Source of the DNA: Gonium pectorale
Taxonomy: Eukaryota > Chlorophyta > Chlorophyceae > Chlamydomonadales > Volvocaceae
NCBI GenBank assembly: GCA_001584585.1
Contig: LSYV01000057.1
Span: forward strand, 712,330-776,329
Direction of reading: 5' to 3'
DNA: 64,000 bases
The notes below the pieces were generated by a model that did not search any database, had not been told where the DNA came from, and was given only the letters and a program-made list of their open reading frames with translations. Below are positions 51,301-62,397 of the stretch, in pieces. Position 1 is the stretch's first letter. The number at the start of each line of letters is the position of its first letter. A program made the position numbers and the translations under genes.

Positions 51301-52427
51301 GATCGTGCGGACCTGGGTTCGCTGCTGGTATGCTTTGGCGCTGCGGGTGCACCGCGGGTGCGCTGCTGCGCAGCGGCAACATACTCCCGCTAAGTGCAAG
51401 GCTGAGTAGTCAGTTCCTAGGGTGCGGTCGAAGAGCGTGTGAATGTGAGTGCGAGAGGAGGGAGGTGCGCCGAGCGCAAGAGAGCGGAGCGTGTGGGCGA
51501 TGAGGCTTGCGAGATCGTGAGTCGCTGAGAGGCGGCATGTGGGCATCTAACACGGGCTATGCAGCGAAGCAACTCGCGGCAGGCGTTCTTGCCAGCATGT
51601 AAGACGTTGGACCTGCGTTGCTGACGGCTATGTGATACGAACCCTTTCAGCGAGCTGTCGTATGCCCGCGGCGGCAATGTTCAACACGTCACATCGTGTG
51701 CCCACTGAGCACACGGGGTGCAGCTTACTGAGGGTGATCTGAGTGATGAGGCTACGGGCGTGTGCTGGGCGCGCAGATGTTTGGGCAACAGTTGCTCCTC
51801 ACGCGATGGGCGTCGTGCGCAGCTCCGGACCCGCAGGAGGCGACTTACCCATCGGACCCACAGTAGCTGCTGTCCGGGCCTACCTCGGTGCAATGGGAGC
51901 GGACAAGTGCTTACAAGAGCGCCCTCCGCAGGCGCGCACATGTCCAGTGTCTGCATGTACGACAACGTGTTCTACGCTGCACAATCCGTACCAAGTTTTA
52001 AGTCATGCAGTTGGTCGGTCTGAGTCAATTATGTGAGGCGCGGCCTGTACTAGGCTCGGAACAGCCTCACGTAAAAAGTCTATGGTATCGAGCCGTCCTC
52101 AACTGATCGCACGGTAAATGGAGCCCGCCATCCAGAACGGTGTGTGGTTACCCGCCACCCCGTATCGCCTTGCTCCCCACCCGTACACCCCAATCCCCAC
52201 GCCAGTCACATGCTTGCCCGCGCCTCACGCGCTGAAGGCATGCTTTGGGCCCGTCAGAATAGCGCCGCTACCATGCTGTCTTCGGCGGGCCAGTCCTGCC
52301 ACACGCGCGGGCGCCATACCCATCGACGGCTGGCACCGCCGCACGGCGCACCAGTGGGCAACACATGCGTCAGGCAGATTAGACCCCCGCTGCTGTCGGG
52401 CGCCGCACATGCTCACGGGCTCATGCT
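51301..52427. other. Convergent intergenic region, CIA30 / V-ATPase H
   Basis: 1.1 kb holding both 3' UTRs, with a plus-strand TGTAA at 51598-51602 suited to the CIA30 gene and a minus-strand TGTAA at 51914-51918 that is about 510 nt past the V-ATPase H stop. No exon is recognisable. Confidence 0.5.
51598..51602 (+). terminator. Candidate TGTAA polyadenylation signal for CIA30-domain gene
   Basis: TGTAA 298 nt downstream of the stop codon, within the usual 3' UTR range of green algal genes. Position-based call. Confidence 0.4.
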
Positions 52428-55400
52428 TTACCCCTTGAGGAAGTCGAGCTTGTCCTTGCTGAGCATGAGCTTCTGCACGCACAGCAGCGCCTGCTTCTGC
52501 ACCTCCACGTCGCTGTGCCCCAGCAGCCGCATCACCAGCTCCTTGCCGCGCAGGTCGTTGACGATGTAGCGACCCTGCGGGTGGTTCACGATGAACTGCC
52601 CCAGGTCGTGGCAGCCCACAGCCAGCGTCTTGACCTGTCGGGGCACGGCAGCAATGCCGGTGGCAACCGGTTGGAGAGCCGACGCAGGCTGAAGGGGTTG
52701 AGAAAGGGCGGCAGCACGATGTGCCGTTGGCGCGGCACGTCTATTCACAAACCGTCGCACCCAGCTCATTACCGTGATGTGCACGGCAGGCTTAAGGCAG
52801 GATGGCGCCGCGGACACAACTGCCGAGGTACCTGGCGGCCTACCGCTGCCACGTGTCTTGCCAGCCCCACGCCCTTCCATCGGCCCTGCCGGCCTCTCCA
52901 GGCGTCGCTACCAACACGCCCTCACGCGCCCGCGCCCGCCGCCCTGTACCTCGCCCTGCCACCCGCTGTCCCCTCCCCACCGTTTCCCTTGCACTCACGT
53001 CGCGGTTGGTCTCGATGATCTTGAGCAGCACGCGCAGCACCTGGAAGTCGCGCTCCTCGAACTTGTCCACGTTCTCCCGCCAGAACAGCTCCGACGAGTG
53101 CATGGGGCTCCAGTCCAGCTGGCCGCTCATGACCTCCTTGCGGTACTTTTCAAAGTTGGACAGTATCACGATGCCCTCCTTGAGCTTCTCGTCCACATAA
53201 CCCAGCATCTCAACCACGTCGTCGTCACCCCACGACTGCATCTGGCGGGTGATGACCACCTGAGGGGCAGGCCACAGGGCACGCGCGGGGTCTGACGGAG
53301 TGACGCAGCCAGCATGTGGCCAGCATGGCGGTGGCGGTCGCAGGAACGGCGGCTGCTTGGACTGTCCTGCACATAGGTGCGGTTGGTCATGGTGTGAAGG
53401 GCTTCCAGATGTGACAGGGGACACTCAACGCCTCCGTGGAGCGCCCGACCAAGGGCAGACTGTGCGTACGGCGCTGTGTCCGAGGCTGGCCGCAGCCCGA
53501 TGAAGATGGCCATTCGCTTAACTGCAACACGGCACACTGGCAGCTTAGCGCCAGAGCCAGCACGACTTGGCGGCTGCTGGCAGACCCCAATGCAATAAAA
53601 GAGGCAATAAAATCATTGTTGCGAGCGCTGGCCCTCCGTACCCTCCTCCCTGCGGCCAAGTGCTGCGTCATGGGTAGATTGTCGGCGTCTCACACCCCGC
53701 CCCTCAACTCGGGCCACTGCATGCGCCTTTCTGCGCAGCCAAAGACCACGCCCACCCCACTTCCCCGCCTCCACGAACCCCCTCCCCCTAGCCACGACAC
53801 CCCCTATCTGGGCAGCCATGCCCTTCACACCTTGTTGAGCCCCGCCTCCACCATGTCGCTCGCCAGCCCCAGCTCCTCGTAGCCCAGCAGGTTGCGCAGC
53901 GAGGCCAGCGCCATGCGGAACACCTTCTCCTTCTGCGCGCTGCGGCACACCTCCACCAGCAGCCGGATCAGCCCTACCGGCGCCATCGCCTCCGCGGCGG
54001 CGCGCAGGTACGTCAGCTGCCACACGCACAGGCAGGTCTCGTACAGCAGCTGTGAGCTGGTGGGCGAGTCCTTGGCGCGCTGCAGTACGCCCGGCAGGAC
54101 CTGAGTTTGGGGCGGCGGGGCGGGAGCCAAAGTTGCGACAGGGAAGTTGAAGCTCTCTCCATCGATTCCCCAGAGGACCAAACTGGCACCGGCAGCCCTT
54201 CAGAGCTACGAGCTTCCACGAGCCGAACTCCAAGCTGAACTTCGTCTCCCCAGTGAGGGATAGCCGGTTTAGCGCAATGGACAGCCGGCGGGCAGGATGC
54301 CGTGGGACGATCAGCCCGCCCACAAGGTGTGGGCCCATATGACACCGCCGTCAGAAAAGGATCGACCATGTTCTCGCGAGGGCCGAAGCCAACCGTGGGC
54401 AGCTCGTAGGGGGCCCTGCTGCTTGTGCTTGGAAGTAGCGCCCATGGACAAGAGCCCCGATGGCGTTAGTCACCGGCATGGATTCCAGCGGTTTCCCGCT
54501 TAAGATTGAAGGCCCTTCCATTCCCTGCGCTGCTTAGGCCCTTTCAGAGGCCCACGCACCGCAGCCCCGCCGCATCAGAAGCATGGCGGGCGGGCGTATG
54601 GTTACGCGGCTGCAGCCTCTACTCGCTCGGGTCCTGCCCACAGCTTCCCGTGTGTCCAGCGCCCTCTCACGGCATCAACGGTGGATGGTGCTTGGGCAGA
54701 TGGTGCTTAGGGGGATGGTGCTTCGGCAATCCGAATGGTGCAGGCCTAGTCGATTACCGCCCAGGAATGCCCCCGCGACTCATCAACCACCCCGTTGCTC
54801 CCTCACCTGGAGGCCGCCTGCCCGCAGGTAGAGCTGCCGCGTGCCGCGCTCCTTCAGCAGCGCCGCCAGGCAGCTGATGCAGGTGTTGATGACGGTGGGC
54901 GGGTTCTTCGCCAGGTTGGCCCGGTTGTTGAGCTGGCTGACCAGCCAGTCCAGGAACAGGCTGATGTGCTGCAGGTGGCGGCGATCAGGACAAAGTGGTG
55001 AACATCGGGGCATTAAACTTGGACACGCGGTTTGTGTCCGGCAGTACTGTCTGTAGAGTTGGGTACCCGATTGGTGCACAGTGGACCCAAGCAGAATGGG
55101 AAGGGCTGCTGGATGATGGTGGGCAGGCGCGGGGTTGTGTGTTAATGGAGGTGTGCCCGCACGGATGAGTGTTTAGGAAAGCCAGGCGACTATGCCCAGC
55201 GGCGTAATTAGTCGTCGTTGCAGGGCACAGCGCATGTCGCGAGGCACAAAACGGATTGGAAGAACGGGATTACAGTGACCCACCGTCTCGGCGTGGTCCG
55301 CTGGCGTGTACGACGCGCTGTCAGAGGAGCCCGCCCCGGTCGCCCCCGTCGACTTTCGCGGCCTGCTCTCAATCACGATAGTGAGCAGCTTACAGGCCTT

Positions 55401-56213
55401 ATCCTGCGACCACCAGTCGTCCTGGCGCTGGAGTAGTCTGCGGGGAGAGGGGTTTCAGAGGTTGGAAGAAACCTTGGGCGCATGCTCCCTGGTCCACCCC
55501 GAAGAGACCGGGTTGCAAACCACAGACCAGGGGCCGCTGGGCCATGCCTCCTGTCCAGTCTTTCCAAATGCTGGGACTGATTGGGCCCCAGGGCCGGGTG
55601 AATGCCGTGTTTGGGATGTCGTCGCTGGTCCAGCGTCCAACGAGGAACTCACTCCTGCCCCACACACCCACCCCACCCCACCCCACCCCACCCCTCACCT
55701 CTCCAGCACCGTGTAGGGGTCCGGCTGCGTCGCTAGATGCTGGTCACTTTGCTGGTGAAAGAGGCGCGCCCGGCTCGGGTTCTCTGTGGGACACGGCAAA
55801 ATTGGCCTGCAATCAGACATCGATTGACGACCGACCCACTCCCACACCCTCCGCACCTTGCAGCATCTGAATTAGCACCGCCAGAGCATACTGCACGCTC
55901 TCCGGCTTCGTCACGTTCTTCAGCACGGTCATGAAAGCCTCCACGTACGCGGGCCCGGACTGCGGAGAGGAGGATCGGCGTTCGACGCCGCTGCTCGCTT
56001 GCACCCAAGTCACATTGCTCTTCGCACCTCATCCAGCATCGACGCCTTCAGCTCCGGCGAGCGCTTGTCATACCGGCGGATGAGCTGAAGGTCCTTGTCC
56101 GTGATAAGCCGCGCCGAGGCATATGTCTCCCATGGCACGTCCCTTGCAAGAATTTCATTCCACGTCTGGTTGGTTTCGGGCGTGGTATCGTCGTTGAGAT
56201 AGGCGTAGGCCAT
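52428..56213 (-). CDS. V-type proton ATPase subunit H
   Basis: Regulatory subunit of the V1 sector that bridges the catalytic head and stalk and is needed for ATP-driven proton pumping into vacuoles. Eight exons join in phase to 475 residues: 56213-56028, 55959-55857, 55783-55699, 55437-55284, 54968-54807, 54100-53831, 53259-52999 and 52634-52428. Landmarks are the start at MAYAYLNDD, NEILARDVPWETYASARLI, AFMTVLKNVTKPESVQYALA, QDDWWSQDKACKLLTIVI, LLYETCLCVWQLTYL, FRMALASLRNLLGYEE, SPMHSSELFWRENVDKFEER and LAVGCHDLGQFIVNHPQGR, then a helical C-terminal domain to KDKLDFLKG. Length is slightly above the plant norm. Intron 3 starts with a G-run array. It is head-to-head with the MATE gene. Confidence 0.95.
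55664..55698 (-). repeat. (GGGGT)n array at the 5' splice site of V-ATPase H intron 3
   Basis: On the transcribed sense the intron begins GTGA and runs directly into five GGGGT units and a further GGG. This is a strong G-quadruplex-type pattern two nucleotides past the GT dinucleotide. Confidence 0.9.
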
Positions 56214-56545
56214 CTTCCTCAACTGGCCCGTATGGGCCTACCAACAGCCCTCAGCACAAGTGAATTAATGGGGGTGATTGCCTGTTCTGCTGCCACGCAT
56301 GCGCAAATTCGCTGTGCAGTGAAACCTGGTCGCACACACCGTACTTGTTGTGTGTGGTCGGAGCGCAGTGACGCTTGGACAACAAAGCGACGCGCAATAT
56401 AACCTCACGCAGCTCACATACCCTTGGTGTTGCCCGGCCGGCCCCTGACAGCTGCAATGCTAGGCTGGCGCCTCTAGACTTCCCTCCTCTTACGCGCGTA
56501 ATCGGCGCTAGAACAGCCGACTCAAGCGTTGTGTGCGGGAGCAGG
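56214..56545. promoter_or_regulatory. Divergent promoter region, V-ATPase H / MATE transporter
   Basis: 332 bp between the two start codons. Both genes must draw on this stretch for promoters and 5' UTRs. No specific element can be supported. Confidence 0.6.
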
Positions 56546-59500
56546 ATGGACCTGCCGTCGGGCGAGGTGCTGTCCCCCCGGGGCAACGTCCACTCCGCCA
56601 GCTGCTTGGCGGCGCCCTTCCTGCCCGCGGCAGAAGCCGCCGATAACGAAGATGCCGGCGATGCGAAGCAGCCTGAGGCGCTGGGGGAGCTGGGGAGGTG
56701 CGTGGGGTCTGGCGTGGGGCGGCGGCTGCGCCTGGTAGACGGCTGACGGCGCGCGCTGTGGACCGTGCGCCGCCTGCGTACATCGCACGTGCATCGCCGC
56801 AGGCCGCCCTCTGACCTCATTGGATGACAGCACATGTGAGCCAGCGGGGCGCTTCGCAGCACCCCAGCTCTCCGCTCTCGATGCGCCACCCTCGTGCCAT
56901 ACGGTTTGCGCGGCGGCGGCGGCGCCGCCGCCAGCTGCTGCCGCCGCCGCTCCTCCCGCTGCCCTCCCCCACCTTGCCTCTCCACCCCGCCCTCCCTTCC
57001 CTGTGCCACCCCTTCGAACCCCTCCCTGTCCTTCCCCACCTCCTGCCCCCACCTGTCACCCCTCTCGCCCCCTCCCTCCCTCCCTCCTCCCCCGCAGGCT
57101 GTCCCGCCTGGCGGGCCCGTTGATCCTCCAGAACCTCGCCGGCTACAGCCTCTCCATCGTGTCCGCCGCCTTCCTGGGCCACCTCAACGACCCAGTGGCC
57201 CTCTCCTCGGCGGTGCTGGCGGGATCCTTCTACAACATCACCGGCTACAGCCTGGTCATTGGGCTGGCGGCGGGCATGGAGACGCTGTGCGGGCAGGTGC
57301 GGCCGGCCGGGTGCTGGCGGGCGCGCTGGCAGCTGCCCGCAGGGGCCGGGGCGTGCGGGCGATGGGAGGCTGGAGCACCGCGGCGGAGGGAGGCAGGGAG
57401 GCGGTGCGGCGGAAAGGGGCTGCGGATAGCAGCGGTCTGGCGCAGGCGGGTCTGCTCGCCCCTGCCATACTGCTGTTTCCATCCCCCCTCCCCGCTCCTA
57501 ACCCTTGCGCCCTGCCCAAGCCCCTGGCGACCCCAGGCGTTCATCCCTGCTTCCCTTTTGCGCTGCTCCGCGTTCTCCACCCCGCCGCCATCACCACGGT
57601 GGGCAGCTCCGCTTGTCCACGGACTGAGTAAGCCAACAACCCCCTGCCCACGCCCCGGGCGACCCCAGGCGTACGGCGCGGGCAACTACGGCATGCTTGG
57701 CCTGGTGCTGCAGCGCGCCCTGCTCATCTGCTGGGTCGCCTGCCTGCCCGTGGCGGCTTTCTGGAGCCAGTCCCGGTGGCTGCTGGCGGCGCTGCACCAG
57801 CAGCCGGAGATTGTGGACGGGGCGAGCAGGTGTGGGCATGCGCGGTGGGGCCGAGCGGCAGGGGCGGTCGCTGCTTCCGGCGTCGTTTGCCGGCTAGCAA
57901 TGTAACTGGGGGGGGGTGACGATTCGGGCCCAACCGTTGGCATACAGTCTGGCCCTTGCCCCACTATGTTCCCGATATCTCCTGCGATGGGATGTTCGGC
58001 CGCTCTTTGCCCCCGTGCTCCGCCCCGCCGCGCCCCGCCCCGCATTGCCCTCAAGCTCCGCTCCCGTCTTACTTCACTCTCCGCTGCCGGCCCCCGCCCT
58101 CCCGGACGGGAGAACGCTGCCGGACGCCGCCAGTGCCTGCTCGTCAGGCACGCGACCTCAATAGCTCCAGCCCCGGCCCTCGGCCCCGGGCCCGCCCCCG
58201 GCCCCCGCACGCAGGTACCTGGCCATCGCCACCCCGGCGCTGTTCCTGTCCGTCATCAGCAGCTGCCTGTACCGCTACCTGGTGACGCAGCAGGAGGTGC
58301 GCCCCTCCACCATATGCACCGTCATCACCGCGCTGCTGTGCCCCGCGTTCAACTGGGCGCTCATATACAAGTGAGGAAGGGAGCGGGGCGGGACGCGGGA
58401 GGGGGACGGGGGAATGGTGCGGGGCGGGGCGGGGGACGGGGACGGCCGGCTTCAGGACGCATTTGCTTGCTTTCAGAAGTAGCATCTCTGGGCTGCGCCC
58501 CTCACTCACTCACTCGCTCACTCACTCACCCACTCCCCAACACTCTCCTCCCCCGGGCGAACCGTGCACATGTACAGGCATGCGCCAAAGCATGCGCCCA
58601 CAGTAGGGACGGCCGTGGCCCTTGCGATTATGGTATCCACCCCGCCACCTCGCCGCCCCCTCCCTTCCCTCCCCGCCCGTCCCCCCCTGCCCGCCCGCCC
58701 AGGCTCCGCATGGGCCTGGAGGGCGCCGCCTGGGCGTTCGTGGCCTCCACCGGCACCTACTCGGCCCTGCTGGCGGCCTACACGCTGGTGCGCGACTGGC
58801 GGCTGTGCGCGGCGCGCAGCCCGCGGGCCACGTGGGGCGGCCTGAGCGCCGGGGCGTTCGAGGGCTGGGGCACCTACCTGCGGTTCGCGCTGCCGTCGGC
58901 AGCCATGATCTGCATGGAGTGGTGGTGAGTGGGTGCGGGGCGCGGCGGGCGCTGCGAGGGGGGAGCGGGAGCGGCAAGGTGCCCTGGGGCCTGGGCTGGG
59001 CACGACGGTGGGGTGGGGAGGCCCGCGGCGCGAGTTCGAGAGGGCGCCGCAATCGGAGCGGGAAGGGGGGACCCCTCGCTTGCGATACCGGCGACGCCGT
59101 GTGCAGACGCACTCGCTCTCTGTAGCGGCCCAGACCGTGCCGTAGCGAATGTGCAACCAGGGCGGAAGTGCCCCCGCGCCCAGGGCCGCGCCTCCTACCG
59201 AATGCTCCTTGTGCACCGCCGCTCTCCGCCCCCCTCTCCCCGGCCCCCGGGACACACGCTGCTAGCGCTCAGCTCGTCGTTATTCATTGCCTTCCCCTTC
59301 AACTCCTCCCCCCCCCCGCCCCCGGTCAGGATTTTTGAGCTCGTCATCCTCATGTCAGGTGCGGCGGATGGCACGGATGGCTGGGAGGACACGGCGCTTA
59401 TGGCCGGCGTCTGCTTGGCTCATGAAAACCATGTGTCAAGTCAATGGGCCTACCGTATTGGGGCCGTGCCGGCGCGGGGACCCTGGGTCCCGTGGCCCAA

Positions 59501-62397
59501 GCTTCAGCGTGTGGCCGGTCCTTGTTGCACTCCCTTTTTTATACATGATGCCGGAGCGCCATCGTAACTCGGCGCCCGTACGCCGGCCGTACGGCGCCCG
59601 GGCGCATGACGTTCTGGGGCCACAACCCGCCCGTGCTCCCTGCGGCACGCCGCCCTTCGGCCAACCGACCCGCGGGTCACCCGGTCCTCCTCTGCCCGCT
59701 GTCCGCACGCCGCAGGCACGCTGGGCTCCTTTGCCGACGTGGCGGTGGCCTCCATGGGCATCTCCTTTAACATCAGCTCCTGGTGAGGCCCGGGAGCCCC
59801 GGGGATTCGCTGCGGCGTGGCAGGCCTTTCTGTGGCCTTGTGACCCGGATGTCGAGCGTCGTGGCTGCCTGACGACTGCCGGGCAGCAGGGGGCCGGAGG
59901 AACGCCGGAGGCGTTTGTCACCCCAATCAGCGTTGAATTCTGTGCGACGAAACGTCCACCAGCATGCGTCCCCCCTGCAGCACGACCCGTTTCCCTTCGT
60001 CATTATCCCTGCAGCGGGGGACGTGCCGAGCGCAATACACCGCCTGCTAGGCTGCTCGCTCGCTCCTTCGGTCCCCCAAGCTGTACCCGTCGGGTAGCAT
60101 GCCGTAGGCCGCACACGCGCCGAGCTCGCGCTGCTTTTCTCCGCCCCCACTGCGCCAGGTGCTACATGATACCCATGGCGCTGGGCACCGCCGCCAACAC
60201 GCGCGTCGCCAACGCGCTGGGCGCCGGCAGCGCGGCGCGCGCCGCCACCTCGGCGCGCACGGCGCTGGGCGTGGCGCTGGGGCTGCAGCTGTGCCTGGCG
60301 GGCGGGCTGTTCGCGGGGCGGCACCACGTGGCCAAGGTGTTCACGCTGCAGCCGGACGTGGTGCACAACGGTGGGGCGCGCAGCGGGCTGGGGTGGCTGT
60401 GGGGACGGGGCTTGCCGGTGGGGAGGGGCTGCAGCGGGGGTGGGATGGGGCAGGGAGGGGCTGCAGCGGGGAGGCGCCCGGCGGATGGTATTGGCGGTAT
60501 TGGCCCAGCGGATGGCATGGCCGCATGGGCGGTATCGGCGCCGGAGGGCGGTTTGCGGGGCTTCACGACATGGCATCGGCAGGGGTGTGTGCGTGCACTA
60601 CGGCCACACGTCGTGTGTGCTAGTGCGGGGCTGCGCGCGGCATGAGGACGTGGGAAGAGGCTCGCGGCGCAAGGGCGTTCGCGCCGCAGCCCCGGCTGGC
60701 GTTGCGTGCGCATACAGATTGCACAACACTGGCAGGGAAGGGCATCGGGCATGCTTGGTGGGGCGGCGGGCGCCTGCGACCGGCCAAGCCGGGTCCGGGT
60801 CTGCGGTGCCGCCGACTGATTCCGGGCACCTGCGTGCTCCACCGCCTCCCGCGCTGGCCAAACCAAGCAACCCCCTGCCTGCCCGCCAGCCTCCGCCCCC
60901 TCGCGCCCCCAGCCCTTCCTCGTCGAGCCCATGTCCCCAGGATGCTCAACCCTCCTCCCCAACACCCCTCCCCAACACCCCTCCCCAACACCCTGCCCAA
61001 CCCCATCCCCACCTAGACTCCCCCTTCAACTCCCCACGCCAACGTCCACCGCCTGCCCGCCCTCCCCCCAGTCGGCCGCCTGATGCCCGCGCTGGCCGCC
61101 TCGGTGCTGGGCGATGGCGTCATCGCGGTGCTGGGCGGCATCCTGCGCGGCAGCGGGCGGCAGTCGCTGGGCGCCGCGCTCAACCTGGTGGGCTACTGGG
61201 CGGTGGGCTGCCCGGTGGCGCTGCTGCTGGGCTTCCGGGCGCACATGGACGTGCTGGGCTTCTGGTGCGGACTGGCGTCCGCCACCTCGCTGCAGGTGAG
61301 GAGGGAGGCAGGGGCGGGCGGAGGGAGGGGGGAGGGGGAGGGGGAAGGCGAAGGGGAAAATGGAGGAGGAGGGAATCGGTGGGGTCGCGCCGCGGGGCAG
61401 GCGCCGGGCGGCAGAGGGGCACTGAGGAAGCTGTGTGTGGGGGGGTCAGGTACATGTGATGATTGGGTAGGGGGCAAGGTTTGGTTCGATGAGGACGCGC
61501 AGTATGCCTCCACCCCGCAGGGTACTTGGGGAGGGTATTTGCGGTGGAAGAAAAGAGGTAGCTTGGGGCTCGCTGGGTGGCCGGAGGGCGGGCTTCTGAT
61601 GCGGCCTGGCTGGACTGCGGGTTGCTGGGTGAGCGGAATCGAGGGAGGGGGGCGTTGCATGGTGCCCACCGGGCAGCTGTTGCCGGGGGTGGGCAGGAGC
61701 TGCGGCACTGGAGCGGCCTGGCCTGGGATAACGGGAGGCACGCGGCTGCGGCCGCTCGTCCCCGATGAGCATTGTTCGCACGGTCACGGGTGCCGCTGTG
61801 CGTCGCCGCCACCCTCCCGAAAAAGGGGAAGACCGCTCTCGCTCCCGTCGCAGGGAACGGCGTGCGCCTCGGGCTTCCGCCAGCGAGAACGCTCCTCAAC
61901 CCCGTGACCCCCCGTTCCCCGTTGTGTGCTAATGTTGCTGGCGCCCAGCCCTTGACCACCCTGTTTCTCAACTCCCACCTCCTTCCCACACCCCACACCC
62001 GATGCAGACGATGATCCTGGGCACGGTGGTCCTCCGTTGCGACTGGCGCCGCGAGGTGCGGCGCGCGGCCGTGCTGGTCTCGGAGCAGGCCGACCAGGCG
62101 GCCATCGAGCAGGACCGCCGGCGGTCGCGGGGCTACGCGCGACCAGAGCCCGACGAGGAGGCGGCCGGCAACGGTGCGGCTGGGCAGCACCAGCATCAGC
62201 AGCGGCCAGCGGCGGTGCGGGTGGTGGCGCGGCCGGGGCCAGGGGAAGGGGAAGCTGCGGCGCCGGCAGCGTTGGCAAACAGTGCGTCGGGTAGCGTGCG
62301 CGATGTGGAGGCTCTTGTAGCGGCTGGTGGCGGCGCGGCAGATGCAGATGACATTCGGACGCCGCTGCTGGCGGCGCCGGCGCCGGGCGCCCGGTAG
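56546..62397 (+). CDS. MATE family efflux transporter
   Basis: Membrane antiporter that exports organic compounds in exchange for protons or sodium. Ten exons join in phase to 603 residues: 56546-56697, 57098-57296, 57669-57829, 58215-58370, 58703-58924, 59330-59358, 59716-59782, 60159-60370, 61072-61295 and 62008-62397. Both MatE halves are present. The first half has LSRLAGPLILQNLAGY, AAFLGHLNDP, GLAAGMETLCGQAYGAGNYG, YLVTQQEVRPST and FNWALIYKLRMGLEGAAWAF. The second has LRFALPSAAMICMEWW, FELVILMSGTLG, ALGTAANTRVANALGAG, VLGDGVIAVLGGILRGSGRQ and LNLVGYWAVGCPVALLLGF. About twelve hydrophobic segments can be counted. The N-terminal about 50 residues and C-terminal about 115 residues are hydrophilic, the latter Ala/Gly/Gln-rich. 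The sixth exon is only 29 nt. Start is the first ATG in the frame. Confidence 0.95.
58501..58533. repeat. (CTCA)n-type microsatellite in MATE intron 4
   Basis: About eight CTCA units with one CTCG interruption inside intron 58371-58702. Confidence 0.9.
60955..60992. repeat. 13-bp tandem repeat in MATE intron 8
   Basis: Three copies of CCTCCCCAACACC (the first lacking one C) in the pyrimidine-rich part of intron 60371-61071. Confidence 0.9.

Noticed and set aside
60371..61459. Plus-strand frame of 362 codons
   Set aside because: It runs through a MATE intron and then out of frame through the next MATE exon, so it is not coding.
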